Notes under the pieces: model-generated
What the model saw: only the letters and a program-made list of their open reading frames with translations
The model's database searches: none
Told to the model about the DNA's origin: nothing
DNA from: Brachybacterium sacelli
GTDB lineage: Bacteria; Actinomycetota; Actinomycetes; Actinomycetales; Dermabacteraceae
DNA length: 64,000 nt
NCBI RefSeq assembly: GCF_017876545.1
Contig: NZ_JAGIOD010000001.1
Coordinates: 1,860,001 to 1,924,000, forward strand
Direction: 5' to 3'
Part shown: piece by piece, positions 16,099 through 24,761 of the stretch
How positions within the stretch are numbered: the first letter of the stretch is position 1
Layout of the letters: each line of letters opens with the position of its first letter
Translations under genes and position numbers: made by a program

Positions 16099-17040
16099 AT
16101 GAAGATCCTGCTCCCTGACACCATGCCGCTGGACCCGACTCTGCCCGAGGGCTGGGAGGCCGTCACCCTCGATGCCCGGGCCGAGATCCCCGCCGAGCAC
16201 CATGACGCCGACGTGCTGGTGGTCTGGGGCGCCTCCCGTCGTCACCTCGACTCCGCCGCGGAGCACCTGCAGCACCTGCGACTGGTGCAGTCGCTGTCCG
16301 CGGGCATCGACGGGATCCTGGCCGCCGGCTTCCGCGAGGACGTGGTCATCGCCGCCGGTGCCGGGCTGCACTCGCTGACGGTGAGCGAGCACGCCCTCGC
16401 CCTGCTGCTGAGCCTGCTGCGCCGCCTGCCCGAGGCCCGCGAGGCCCAGTCCCGACACGAGTGGTCCACCGAGCTCGGCGGGCTACAGCCGCTGCACCCC
16501 GAGGGACGGATCACCACCCTGATCGGCGCGAAGGTGCTGATCTGGGGATTCGGACAGATCGGGCGGACCCTCGCCCCGACGCTGACGGCCCTCGGCGCCG
16601 AGGTGCGCGGGGTCGCCCGCAGCGCCGGCACCCGCGACGGCTACGAGGTCATCGCCGAGGACGACGTGCTCGGCGCCCTCGGCGAGGTCGACGTGCTCAT
16701 CGACATCCTCCCGGCCACCGAGCAGACCGCCGGGGCAGTCGGTCGCGAGGTGCTGGCCGCCCTGCCGGACCACGCGGTCCTGGTCAACGTCGGCCGCGGC
16801 GCGACCGTCGACCAGGTCGCCCTGCGCGAGGCGCTCGAGGCGGGCACTCTCGGCAGCGCCGGGCTTGACGTCACCGATCCGGAGCCGCTGCCCGCCGAGG
16901 ACCCGCTGTGGGACGCCCCGCGCCTGCTGATCACGCCGCACGGTGCGGGTGGCCGCCCCGTCGGGGCCGACGAGCGGATCAGCACGAACGTGCGCGCCCT
17001 CGTGGAGGGCACCGAGATCCTGCACGCCGCCGCGCGCTGA
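16099..17040 (+). CDS. D-isomer-specific 2-hydroxyacid dehydrogenase
   Basis: 313 residues. The NAD-binding motif is LIWGFGQIGRTL (near residue 150). The substrate-binding arginine sits in VNVGRGATVDQ (near 233), the catalytic glutamate in DVTDPEPLPAEDPL, and the histidine in ITPHGAGG (near 281). All three catalytic residues are therefore present. The family reduces 2-keto acids or oxidises D-2-hydroxyacids (phosphoglycerate, glycerate, glyoxylate or lactate); the short N-terminal domain argues against a true SerA with a regulatory ACT domain. It converges on the BCCT gene with a 5-base gap. Confidence 0.88.
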   Translation: MKILLPDTMPLDPTLPEGWEAVTLDARAEIPAEHHDADVLVVWGASRRHLDSAAEHLQHLRLVQSLSAGIDGILAAGFREDVVIAAGAGLHSLTVSEHALALLLSLLRRLPEAREAQSRHEWSTELGGLQPLHPEGRITTLIGAKVLIWGFGQIGRTLAPTLTALGAEVRGVARSAGTRDGYEVIAEDDVLGALGEVDVLIDILPATEQTAGAVGREVLAALPDHAVLVNVGRGATVDQVALREALEAGTLGSAGLDVTDPEPLPAEDPLWDAPRLLITPHGAGGRPVGADERISTNVRALVEGTEILHAAAR

Positions 17041-17045
17041 GGTGC

Positions 17046-18995
17046 TCACCGCTCCTTGCCGAACGGATTCCACCGGGCGCCTCGACCACGGTCGGCCCCT
17101 GAGGAGTCGGACGACTCGCCGTCCTCGGAAGGGACGATCGGCTGCTCGGCGGTGAAGGTCGAGAGCTGCTCGGCGACCTGCGCCTCGACCTGTTCGGCGA
17201 CCTGGGCTTCGACCTGCTGGCCCACGTGGGCCTGGAACTGCTGCCCGTACTCACCCTCGAGGTGCGACTCGACGTGACCGCCGATGCCGCTCGTGACCTT
17301 CTCCTCCACGCGATCGGTGACCTGGTCGGTCAGCTCGTCGGAGTAGCGCTCGATGAACTCGCGCTGGCGCAGCCGCTGCTCGAGCCGCTCGATCACCTTG
17401 ACCTCGTGGGACAGTGAGCGCCACAAGGAGATGCACATCCCGATCATCACGACGGAGACCGGCAGTGCGGACAACAGCGCGAGCGACTGCAGCGCCGTCA
17501 TGCCCGAGGCCTCGCCGTCCCCGGACAGCGAGCTCGCCCAGATCAACGACGCGGCGATGAGACCGGAGGCGGAGGCCCAGAAGACCCGCGTGATGCGCGG
17601 GGGATTCGGATCGCCCTTGTGCGCGATCATGTCCATGACGAAAGCGCCCGAATCGGCACTGGTGATGAAGAAGATGGACACCAGCACGACGGCGATGCCG
17701 GACAGCACTGCACCACCGGGCAAGTTGTTGAAGGTGTCGAACAGCGCGGTGTTCGGGTCGATCGCACCGGTGCCGCCGGTGAAGTCGACGCCTCGGAAGA
17801 CGGCCTCGTACAGCGCTGTGCCACCCATGATCGTGAACCACAGGAAGGTCAGGGCGGTCGGCACCAGCAGCACGCCGGTGATGAATTCGCGGATCGTGCG
17901 GCCCTTGGAGATGCGGGCGATGAACACGCCCACGAAGGGGGACCAGGAGATCCACCAACCCCAGTAGAACGTCGTCCAGCTGCCGAGCCACGTCTCGCCG
18001 GCGTCGCCGCGGAACGGCAGGGTCTGGAACGAGAGCTGCAGGATGTTCTGCAGGTAGAAGCCGATGTTCGAGACCACATCACGCAGCAGGAAGAGTGTGG
18101 GTCCCAGGATCAGCACGGCGATCAGCAGCAGTGCGGCCAGGCCCATGTTGAGGTTCGACAGGATCTTGATGCCCTTGTCGACGCCGCTCGCCGCCGACAG
18201 CGTCGCCAGCCCCGTCACCACGACCACGATGATCACCTGGATCAGCGTGGAGTTCGGCAGCACACCGAGATGGTCGAGCCCGGCGGCGATCTGGTTCACG
18301 CCGAAGCCGAGTGAGGTGGCGATGCCGAACAAGGTTCCGACCAGGGCGATGATGTCGATGAGGTCGCCGATCCAGGTGTCCGTGCGCCTGCCGAGGATCG
18401 GTTCCAGCGCCCAGCGGATGGAGACCGGGCGGCCCCTGCGGTGCACCGCGTAGGCCACGGCGAGGCCGACGACGACGTAGATCCCCCACGCGTGCAGGCC
18501 CCAGTGGAGGAAGGTCTGTCCCAGGGCGCGCTCGGCCCGCTCCGGAGCCTCCAGACCGTCGGCATTCGGCGGGATGCCGGGGGCGGCGGTGTCCGCGAAG
18601 AAGGTCAGCGGCTCCGCCGCGCCCCAGAACACGAGCCCGATGCCCATGCCGGCGGCGAAGAGCATGGCGAACCAGGAGAACAGGCTGTACTCCGGGACAT
18701 CGTCGTCCTTGCCGAGCCGGATGTTGCCCATGCGGCTGGCAGCGAGGACCAGGCCGAAGACCACGAAGCCGGTCACGACCAGGACGTAATACCAGCCGAT
18801 CGAGGCGACCACGGTCGAGTTCAGCGTCGAGATGACGGAGTTGAAGACGCCGGGCAGCAGAAGGGCGAAGGCCACGGCGAGCACGATGACCCCGCCCGCC
18901 ACGAAGAAGACCGGTTTCGACAGCGCGTAGCCGCCGTCAGGTTCCGGATTCTCCGTCGAGGGTGGGGGAGGGTTCTGGGCGGTCGGTGACGACAC
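17046..18995 (-). CDS. BCCT-family transporter (glycine betaine/choline/carnitine) with repeat-bearing C-terminal tail
   Basis: 649 residues with 12 predicted membrane helices. Family marks are GMGIGLVFWGAAEPL (early) and WWISWSPFVGVFIARISKG (helix 8, aromatic betaine box). The cytoplasmic tail is long (about 130 residues) and carries tandem VEAQVAEQ-type repeats. In BetP the C-terminal tail senses osmotic stress, so a regulatory role here is plausible. The transporter imports a trimethylammonium osmolyte with sodium or protons. The start is GTG 18995 with GAGGAACC just upstream. No betaine synthesis genes are adjacent. Confidence 0.92.
   Translation of the reverse strand: MSSPTAQNPPPPSTENPEPDGGYALSKPVFFVAGGVIVLAVAFALLLPGVFNSVISTLNSTVVASIGWYYVLVVTGFVVFGLVLAASRMGNIRLGKDDDVPEYSLFSWFAMLFAAGMGIGLVFWGAAEPLTFFADTAAPGIPPNADGLEAPERAERALGQTFLHWGLHAWGIYVVVGLAVAYAVHRRGRPVSIRWALEPILGRRTDTWIGDLIDIIALVGTLFGIATSLGFGVNQIAAGLDHLGVLPNSTLIQVIIVVVVTGLATLSAASGVDKGIKILSNLNMGLAALLLIAVLILGPTLFLLRDVVSNIGFYLQNILQLSFQTLPFRGDAGETWLGSWTTFYWGWWISWSPFVGVFIARISKGRTIREFITGVLLVPTALTFLWFTIMGGTALYEAVFRGVDFTGGTGAIDPNTALFDTFNNLPGGAVLSGIAVVLVSIFFITSADSGAFVMDMIAHKGDPNPPRITRVFWASASGLIAASLIWASSLSGDGEASGMTALQSLALLSALPVSVVMIGMCISLWRSLSHEVKVIERLEQRLRQREFIERYSDELTDQVTDRVEEKVTSGIGGHVESHLEGEYGQQFQAHVGQQVEAQVAEQVEAQVAEQLSTFTAEQPIVPSEDGESSDSSGADRGRGARWNPFGKER
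17168..17239 (-). repeat. Three 24-bp tandem repeats coding an 8-residue unit in the BCCT tail
   Basis: Units at 17168-17191 and 17192-17215 are nearly identical and 17216-17239 is a diverged third copy. Read on the minus strand they encode VEAQVAEQ twice and a QAHVGQQ-like version, giving an amphipathic helical extension. Confidence 0.85.
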
Positions 18996-19016
18996 GGTTC
19001 CTCGTTCTGGTGGGGT

Positions 19017-19109
19017 TCACGGGCTCGGCCCCGTGCCATCCTCGCGATCTCGACGGTCCTCTCGGAGCGCGGCGGGCATGAAACGGGCCCCGTGCACCGT
19101 AGTGGTCAT
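19017..19109 (-). CDS. Possible 30-residue leader ORF ahead of the BCCT gene
   Basis: A 30-codon frame begins with ATG 19109 (GGAG 6 bases upstream) and ends 21 bases before the BCCT start, on the same strand. The peptide is basic/acidic (RFMPAALREDRRDREDG) with high-GC third positions. It could be a short leader peptide or chance; there is no motif to decide. The rest of the 157-base gap between the BCCT gene and the nucleosidase gene shows nothing else I recognise. Confidence 0.3.
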   Translation of the reverse strand: MTTTVHGARFMPAALREDRRDREDGTGPSP

Positions 19110-19152
19110 GTCCGCTCCGCCATAGGACTCCTGGTGGCAGAGCGGGCACGGC

Positions 19153-19911
19153 TCAGGCCGCCAGCGACCTCGCGAACTCCTCGACGGCCCGGGCGGAGAT
19201 CTCCGCGACCACGTCGAGCTCGAGGTGGAACTGCTGCCCGGCGACCGGACCGCAGAGGTCAGAGACCGCTCGCAGGGCCACGAAGGGCACTCCCAGCACG
19301 GAGGCGGTGCGGGCACCGGCGGTGGTCTCCATGTCGGCGCTCAGCGCGGCGGGGAAGCGCTCGCGCATCGGCTCGGCCAACGGCGCGGTGACGAAGGCGT
19401 CCCCGGAGAGCATGAGCCCGCGCCGGTGTCCGGGCCCCTGCGTGCCGCCCGGCACCGTGGGGCCCGCCGCGCGACGGGCCGCCTCCTCGGCGGTCCGGAC
19501 CCAGGGCTCCTCGGCCACGAAGCGCTCGGGGCCGCCGGGCACCTGCCCCGGGGCGTAGCCGAAGGCGGTGGCGTCGGCGATCGAATAGGTGAAGGCCTCG
19601 CCGACGATCAGGGTGCCCACTTCGACGTCGGCCGCGAGGCCGCCGCAGGAACCGGCCGCGACCACGACGCGGGGCCAGTGCGCCAGGATCGCCCAGGTGG
19701 TCGCCGCGGTGGCCGCGGCGATCCCGATCCCCGTGGTGACCACGACGGTGTCGTGGCCGGCGAGTGAGCCCCGCACCGCGGCGACGCCGTCCGAGAAGGG
19801 CGTCTCGAGCGTCCTCGGCCCGGTGAGCCGGGAGGTCAGCGGGGCCGCCTCCTCCGCCATCGCGGCGAGCACCAGGAGCGGTCCGGTCGGAGCGCGGGAG
19901 GCCGTCGTCAT
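19153..19911 (-). CDS. 5'-methylthioadenosine/S-adenosylhomocysteine nucleosidase-like phosphorylase-fold protein
   Basis: 252 residues of the PNP/UDP nucleoside phosphorylase fold. The motif ADMETTAGARTASVLGVPFV matches the nucleosidase catalytic region DMEGAA(x)A; the methionine-glutamate pair for ribose binding is kept but glycine-alanine is replaced by two threonines. GSCGGLAADVEVGTLIVGE is the conserved glycine-rich region. Expected activity is cleavage of the N-glycosidic bond of MTA, SAH or a related nucleoside such as futalosine. The ATG is 6 bases after TATCCT. It is divergent from the esterase-like gene at 20064. Confidence 0.78.
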   Translation of the reverse strand: MTTASRAPTGPLLVLAAMAEEAAPLTSRLTGPRTLETPFSDGVAAVRGSLAGHDTVVVTTGIGIAAATAATTWAILAHWPRVVVAAGSCGGLAADVEVGTLIVGEAFTYSIADATAFGYAPGQVPGGPERFVAEEPWVRTAEEAARRAAGPTVPGGTQGPGHRRGLMLSGDAFVTAPLAEPMRERFPAALSADMETTAGARTASVLGVPFVALRAVSDLCGPVAGQQFHLELDVVAEISARAVEEFARSLAA

Positions 19912-19917
19912 GACGGA

Positions 19918-19923
19918 AGGATA
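19918..19923 (-). promoter_or_regulatory. -10 box TATCCT, leaderless promoter of the nucleosidase-like gene
   Basis: TATCCT on the minus strand is separated from ATG 19911 by 6 bases. Confidence 0.5.
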
Positions 19924-19963
19924 TCGGCGCGCGCCCGCGTCCCGAGGTCCCAGGCCCGTTCGT

Positions 19964-19969
19964 TAGGCT
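19964..19969 (+). promoter_or_regulatory. -10 box TAGGCT upstream of the esterase-like gene at 20064
   Basis: TAGGCT lies about 95 bases before the ATG at 20064. That start has its own GTAGGAGG site, so this would be a promoter with a normal leader. Confidence 0.35.
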
Positions 19970-20063
19970 GGCAGGGTCCGCGTCATCCGGTGTCCGCGTC
20001 ATCCAGTTCGCGTGAACGCCATCGGCAGCGAAGCGTCCTGAGGGTCGCAGGTAGGAGGCAGTC

Positions 20064-20963
20064 ATGGGTCGAGTTCGAGAGGCAGTGGTCACGGGAGCGC
20101 GGGCCGTGCGCCGGATCCCCATCCCCTCGACCCTGTCCCACCAGGCGCTGCGCGAGGCCCGCAGTCCTCAGCCGCCCAGCCACGTGCAGAAGACGCACGC
20201 GGTCGAGGACGAGATGATCGGCCGCACCCGCACCGTCTGGCTCGACCGGCACCGCGCCGAGCTCGGGCTGATCATCTTCCTCCACGGCGGCGCCTACGTC
20301 TCCGGTCCCTTCGCGAGCGACTGGGCCTGGCTGTCCCGCCAGGTGGACGCCCGCGGCTGCGCGGGGCTGATGATCGACTACCGCAACGCCCCGGACCATC
20401 AGCACCCCGTCGCTCTCGACGACGCCGAGGCGGCCCTCGGCGCGCTGGTCGCCGACGGTCGTCTCGCCGACCAGCCGTGGGTGCTGGCCGGTCAGCACGC
20501 CGGGGGAGGGCTCGCCTTCTCCGTCGCCCGCCGACTGCGCGGCACCGATATCCCCGCCCCGGCCGCGCTGATCGCGATGTCCCCGTGGCTGGACCTCGAG
20601 CTGTCCAACGCCGGGATCACCGAGACTGACCAGGTCGACCCGGTCCACGAGCGTCGTCTCCTGCGGGACGCGGCCCGCCGCTACGCGGGGCGCGCACCGC
20701 TGGACGACCCCGACCTCTCGCCGATCAACGCGAGCCTCGAGGGCCTGCCGCCGGTGCACCTGAGCGTCGGGATGCGGGACCTGTTCCTCTCCGATGTGCG
20801 GGTGGCGAAGCTGCAGCTCGAGGAGAACGGGGTCGACCTGTCCTACCGCGAGGTCAGCGGCCGGCTCGGCCTGCAGCTGCTCGTGCGCAAGGGCGAGGAC
20901 ATCGAGCGGGTCCACCGCGAGCAGGCCGACGTCATCGAGAGGGTCTTCGCCGCCGACTCGTGA
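20064..20963 (+). CDS. Alpha/beta-hydrolase (HSL-like) homologue lacking catalytic Ser and His
   Basis: 299 residues of the hormone-sensitive-lipase-like fold. The oxyanion motif HGGAYVSGP is intact, but the nucleophile elbow reads GQHAGGG where family members have GDSAGG, so the serine is replaced by histidine. The usual late catalytic histidine is also missing (the strand region reads SGRLGLQLLV). The third-strand acidic residue is kept (GMRDLF). The protein is therefore probably not an active esterase of the usual type; a binding or regulatory role is possible. The start has AGGAGG at the normal distance. An apparently active paralogue is encoded at 24800. Confidence 0.85.
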   Translation: MGRVREAVVTGARAVRRIPIPSTLSHQALREARSPQPPSHVQKTHAVEDEMIGRTRTVWLDRHRAELGLIIFLHGGAYVSGPFASDWAWLSRQVDARGCAGLMIDYRNAPDHQHPVALDDAEAALGALVADGRLADQPWVLAGQHAGGGLAFSVARRLRGTDIPAPAALIAMSPWLDLELSNAGITETDQVDPVHERRLLRDAARRYAGRAPLDDPDLSPINASLEGLPPVHLSVGMRDLFLSDVRVAKLQLEENGVDLSYREVSGRLGLQLLVRKGEDIERVHREQADVIERVFAADS

Positions 20964-21032
20964 CGATGGGCCCCCCATCAGTTCTCTGTGGATCTACTGA
21001 TCTCCTACCGCTCGTCCCTCGCAGTACGTCGA

Positions 21033-21740
21033 TCAGTTCTCAACGATCACCAGGGCGGCGCCGGGCCGGCAGGCGGTCCAGCGCCGTGCCGGCATCGACT
21101 GGAGCATGCCGGCGATCAGCAGCGCGTGGCCGACCGTGTAGGACACCATCACCCACACCCCGCTGTACGAGATCGAAGCGCCCGGCAGGAACCAGTCCAT
21201 CGCTAGCATCGAGCTGGACAGCAGGAACAGCGTCCCACCGGTCCAGGTCAGCCCGTTCCCGCCCGCTGAGAGGAAGGCCATGGTCGCCAGCGCCACCGCA
21301 TAGGCGGCCACGGCGGGCAACATGGACCCGGCGCCGTCCGCGCAGGCCACGAACAGCCCGATGACGACCCCGCCGTAGGGGATCGCGAGGGCGATGCGCA
21401 TCGTGTCACGGGTGCGGTTCCACAGCGGCACCAGGGCCGCCGAGTAGCAGACCAGCGCGCACAGGAAGCTCAGCACGGCGATCAGCTGCATGGCATTCGC
21501 GGCGAGTCCGGCGAGGCTGTCGCCCGCCCAGGCGAACACCAGCCCCAGCACCAACAGGGCGCTGGTGCGGGTGCGCCGCGGGAGCGCGGTGAGCACGACG
21601 GCGATCAGCAGCGGCGCGAACATCGGCTGCGTGATGCGTTGGAGCATCTCGGAGCCCGTCAGCAAGGAGCTGACATGGACCGCGACGAGAAGGGCATAGG
21701 TCACCCAGAGGACGACGTGAGCGGTTCTGATCGGCGGCAC
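21033..21740 (-). CDS. YhhN-family lysoplasmalogenase-like membrane protein
   Basis: 235 residues with about eight hydrophobic helices. Family marks are the acidic motif VFAWAGDSLAG (near residue 70), FLLSSSMLAMD (near 175) and YTVGHALLIAG near the C-terminus. YhhN/TMEM86 proteins cleave the vinyl-ether bond of lysoplasmalogens or bind related lipids in the membrane. The GTG start is 6 bases after a TAGCCT box (minus strand), so a leaderless message is likely. It is separated from argS by 148 bases in which I see no gene. Confidence 0.82.
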   Translation of the reverse strand: MPPIRTAHVVLWVTYALLVAVHVSSLLTGSEMLQRITQPMFAPLLIAVVLTALPRRTRTSALLVLGLVFAWAGDSLAGLAANAMQLIAVLSFLCALVCYSAALVPLWNRTRDTMRIALAIPYGGVVIGLFVACADGAGSMLPAVAAYAVALATMAFLSAGGNGLTWTGGTLFLLSSSMLAMDWFLPGASISYSGVWVMVSYTVGHALLIAGMLQSMPARRWTACRPGAALVIVEN

Positions 21741-21746
21741 TGGTCC

Positions 21747-21752
21747 AGGCTA
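21747..21752 (-). promoter_or_regulatory. -10 box TAGCCT, leaderless promoter of the YhhN gene
   Basis: TAGCCT on the minus strand is followed by 6 bases and GTG 21740. Confidence 0.45.
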
Positions 21753-21888
21753 GAAAGCCCCCGTCGCTCGGACCAGGGCATTCTCCCCGGTGACGGGCAC
21801 GGTTGGGTAACGACACGGCACGAGGACGTCACGGAGCGGAGGAAAACGGGCATCCTGGGCACCGATCTCGGGGCCCCGTCATCTCCCG

Positions 21889-23625
21889 TCACATCTGTTG
21901 CGGAGCGTTCACACCGAGCGCATCGAGTCCCTCGACGAGGACCTTCTCGGTCAGCTGCGCGAGGGCCAGCCGCCCGGCGCGCAGCCCCTCGTCGGACTCC
22001 TTGAGGATCGGGGAGGCGTCGTAGAAGGACGTGAACGCCTGCGCGAGGGAGAACAGGTACGCGCACAGCCGGTGCGGCTCGTACGCGGCGCCGGCCTGGG
22101 CGAGCGTCGGCCCGAAGTCCAGCAGCTGCAGGGCCAAGGCCCGCTCGGCGTCGTTCTCGACCCGCGGGGCCGTGGCCGCGACGATGCCCTGCGCCTCCGC
22201 CTTGCGCCCGATGGAGCGGATCCTCGCCACCGCGTACTGCAGGTACGGGGCGGTGTTCCCGGTCAGGGCCAGCATGCGGTCCAGGTCGAAGGTGTAGTCC
22301 GAGTCGTGCGCGGTGGAGAGGTCCGCGTACTTCACCCCGCCGATGCCGATGTCGTGGGCGATCTGTGCGCGCTCCTGCTCGGGCAGGTCCGGACGCAGCT
22401 CGTCGATCACGGTGCGGGCCGCGGCGACGGCCTCCTCGAGCAGCGCCAACAACCGCAGGGAGGCTCCCGAGCGGGTGCGCAGGATCTTGCCGTCCTCGCC
22501 GAGCACGGACCCGATCTTCACGTGGGTCGCCTCGACCTCCTCGGGCAGCCAGCCGGCCTCGCGGGCGGCGGTGAAGACCATCTGGAAGTGCAGCTCCTGC
22601 GCGGTGCCGACCACATAGGCGATGCGGTCCGCGCCGAGGTCGCGGACCCGGTGGCGGACCGCGGCGAGGTCCGTGGTGGCGTACCCGTAGCCGCCGTCGG
22701 ACTTGCGCACGATTAGCGGCAGCGGCTGCTCGTCGCGGCCGGTGAACCCCTCGGGGAAGACGCACAGGGCGCCGTCGGAGATCCGGGCGATCCCGTCGGC
22801 CTCGAGGTCCTTGCAGACGATCTCGAGCAGCGGATTGTAGGTCGACTCCCCGGCGAGGTCGGCGTCCGTCAGCGTCGCCCCGAGCATGTCGTAGACGCGG
22901 TGGAAGTACTGCTTGGACAGCTCCACCAGATCGGTCCAGATCCGCAGGGACTCGCCGTCGCCGGACTGCAGCGTCGCCACCCGCCGCCGGGCACGGGCGG
23001 CGAAGTCGCCGCCGGCGTCGAATTTGGCGCGAGCGGCCTGGTAGAAGGCGTTCGGGTCGGTCTTCAGCAGCTCCGCCTCGGCACTGTCCTCGCCCACCTC
23101 GAGCAGGTGCTCGATGAGCATGCCGAAGGGCGTGCCCCAGTCGCCGATGTGATTCTGGCGGATCACGGTGTGGCCCAGCTTCTCCAGCGTGCGGGCGATC
23201 GAGTCCCCCACGACGGTGGTGCGCAGATGACCGACGTGCATCTCCTTGGCGACGTTCGGTGCCGAGTAGTCGACCACCACGGTCTCCGCGCGCTCGGGGA
23301 CGGGGGCACCGAGGAGCGGATCCTCGCTCAACCGGCCGGCCTGGGCGGCGATCCACCCGGTGCGCAGGCGGATGTTCAGAAAGCCCGGGCCCGCGATCTC
23401 GGGGGCCTCGGCGATGTCCTCGAGGTCGACGGCCGCCAGGATGTCGGCGGCGATGTCGCGCGGCTTCCGTCCCAGTCGCTTGGCCAGGCCCATCGCGGCG
23501 TTGCACTGGAAGTCCGCGAACTGGGACGGTCGGATGATCGGGTCCGCATCGGCGTACTCGGGCCCGAAGGCGGCGGCGAAGGCGGACTGGAAGCGCTCGG
23601 TCAGCGCGATCTCGGGAGCAGGCAT
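21889..23625 (-). CDS. argS: Arginyl-tRNA synthetase
   Basis: 578 residues, normal for class I ArgRS. The HIGH motif appears as KEMHVGHLRTTVVGDS and the KMSKS-equivalent region as GEDGKILRTRSG. The N-terminal tRNA-binding domain starts at residue 1 and the C-terminus ends in methionine, typical of the family. It charges tRNA-Arg in the cytoplasm. ATG 23625 is preferred because the N-terminal domain begins there; the frame stays open for 1.2 kb upstream, but that part is antisense to other genes. No T-box or other leader is visible. Confidence 0.97.
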   Translation of the reverse strand: MPAPEIALTERFQSAFAAAFGPEYADADPIIRPSQFADFQCNAAMGLAKRLGRKPRDIAADILAAVDLEDIAEAPEIAGPGFLNIRLRTGWIAAQAGRLSEDPLLGAPVPERAETVVVDYSAPNVAKEMHVGHLRTTVVGDSIARTLEKLGHTVIRQNHIGDWGTPFGMLIEHLLEVGEDSAEAELLKTDPNAFYQAARAKFDAGGDFAARARRRVATLQSGDGESLRIWTDLVELSKQYFHRVYDMLGATLTDADLAGESTYNPLLEIVCKDLEADGIARISDGALCVFPEGFTGRDEQPLPLIVRKSDGGYGYATTDLAAVRHRVRDLGADRIAYVVGTAQELHFQMVFTAAREAGWLPEEVEATHVKIGSVLGEDGKILRTRSGASLRLLALLEEAVAAARTVIDELRPDLPEQERAQIAHDIGIGGVKYADLSTAHDSDYTFDLDRMLALTGNTAPYLQYAVARIRSIGRKAEAQGIVAATAPRVENDAERALALQLLDFGPTLAQAGAAYEPHRLCAYLFSLAQAFTSFYDASPILKESDEGLRAGRLALAQLTEKVLVEGLDALGVNAPQQM

Positions 23626-23745
23626 GCGACCAGGGTAGTCGCGTCGACCCGGCGGGTCCCGCGCGGTGAGCGTGATGCTCGTCGGAGCCGAGGCGGCGAG
23701 CCTGCACCGGGGGCTGGCCCCCTGGCCGCGTCGCGATGCGGTGCT

Positions 23746-23751
23746 TAGGGT
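23746..23751 (+). promoter_or_regulatory. -10 box TAGGGT, leaderless promoter of yccF
   Basis: TAGGGT is followed by 6 bases and the ATG at 23758. Confidence 0.5.
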
Positions 23752-23757
23752 GGCGTC

Positions 23758-24177
23758 ATGCGCACCCTGATCTCCCTGATCCTGAACATCATCTGGCTGC
23801 TCACCGCGGGCTGGTCCCTGTTCCTGGGCTACGTGCTCGCGGGGATCATCGCCTGCATCTTCATCGTCACGATCCCGTTCGGCCTGGCCTCCTTCCGGAT
23901 CGCGGGCTTCGTGATCTGGCCCTTCGGCCGTGAGGTGGTCGACACCCACCGCGGCGGCGCCGCGAGCGCGATCGGGAACGTCATCTGGTTCGTGATCGCG
24001 GGCTGGTGGCTGGCGATCGGCCACGTCCTCACGGCCGTCGCGCAGGCGATCACCATCATCGGTATCCCGCTGGCCTGGGCGAACATCAAGCTCATCCCTG
24101 TCACCTGCTTCCCCTTCGGCAAGGAGGTCATGGGCTCCGACTCGGCCCGTTCCCGCATGCTCCCCACGGCCCGCTGA
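23758..24177 (+). CDS. yccF: YccF-domain inner membrane protein
   Basis: 139 residues with two YccF repeats. Each has a hydrophobic helix pair followed by a conserved aromatic/proline motif (IPFGLASFRIAGFVIWPFGR in the first, IPLAWANIKLIPVTCFPFGK in the second). The function of the family is unknown beyond membrane location. The start follows a leaderless promoter. The flavin reductase-like gene starts 3 bases after its stop, so the two probably share a transcript. Confidence 0.9.
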   Translation: MRTLISLILNIIWLLTAGWSLFLGYVLAGIIACIFIVTIPFGLASFRIAGFVIWPFGREVVDTHRGGAASAIGNVIWFVIAGWWLAIGHVLTAVAQAITIIGIPLAWANIKLIPVTCFPFGKEVMGSDSARSRMLPTAR

Positions 24178-24180
24178 CCG

Positions 24181-24693
24181 GTGTCGCAGAGCACGACCGG
24201 GCCCGGCCCCGCCGTGGACGAGGCCGACTACCGCCGGCTGAGCGACCTGATCGCGGCGGGGCTCGCGATCGTGAGCACCCGCCAGGGCAGCCACGACGTC
24301 GCCGTCACCGTCGACTCCTATCTCGACCTGTCCTACGACCCGCCCACGATGCTGGTGGCCCTGTACGGCATGTCCCGCATCGCCGAGGCCGCCGAGGAGT
24401 CCGGGCATTTCTGCCTCAACGTCCTGGCCGAGGACCAGCAGCACCTCGCGGACCGCTTCGGCACCCCCGCCACACCGCTGGTCGGACTGCTGAGCGGTCT
24501 CGAGGTGACGCGCACGGCCGACGGGGACGCCGTGCTGGCGGGCACCCTCGCCCACTTCGCGATCCGTCTCGAGCAGGCCGTCGACGCCGCGACCCACCGC
24601 CTGCTCATCGGTCCCGTCGTGGAGATGGGGCAGGGCCGCCTCGACGCCGGCCCCGCGGTGCGCTTCGCCGCCGAGAAGCACGAGCTGCGCTGA
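24181..24693 (+). CDS. Flavin reductase-like (FMN-binding split barrel) protein
   Basis: 170 residues. The pattern TRQGSHDVAVTVDSYLDLSY then PPTMLVALYGMSRIAE and GHFCLNVLAEDQQHLADRF is that of the flavin reductase-like domain that binds FMN and uses NAD(P)H to supply reduced flavin to monooxygenases, or reduces small substrates itself. The GTG start is 3 bases after the yccF stop, so it is translated from the same message. No monooxygenase partner is adjacent. Confidence 0.85.
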   Translation: MSQSTTGPGPAVDEADYRRLSDLIAAGLAIVSTRQGSHDVAVTVDSYLDLSYDPPTMLVALYGMSRIAEAAEESGHFCLNVLAEDQQHLADRFGTPATPLVGLLSGLEVTRTADGDAVLAGTLAHFAIRLEQAVDAATHRLLIGPVVEMGQGRLDAGPAVRFAAEKHELR

Positions 24694-24749
24694 CGGCGGT
24701 CCCGCCCGGTTCCTGCGCGGATCCGTGCCGATCGTCCCGACGACGCCTC

Positions 24750-24755
24750 TATGCT
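24750..24755 (+). promoter_or_regulatory. -10 box TATGCT, leaderless promoter of the 13-codon upstream ORF
   Basis: TATGCT is followed by 6 bases and ATG 24762, the same geometry as the leaderless genes elsewhere in the window. Confidence 0.5.
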
Positions 24756-24761
24756 GGGGCG

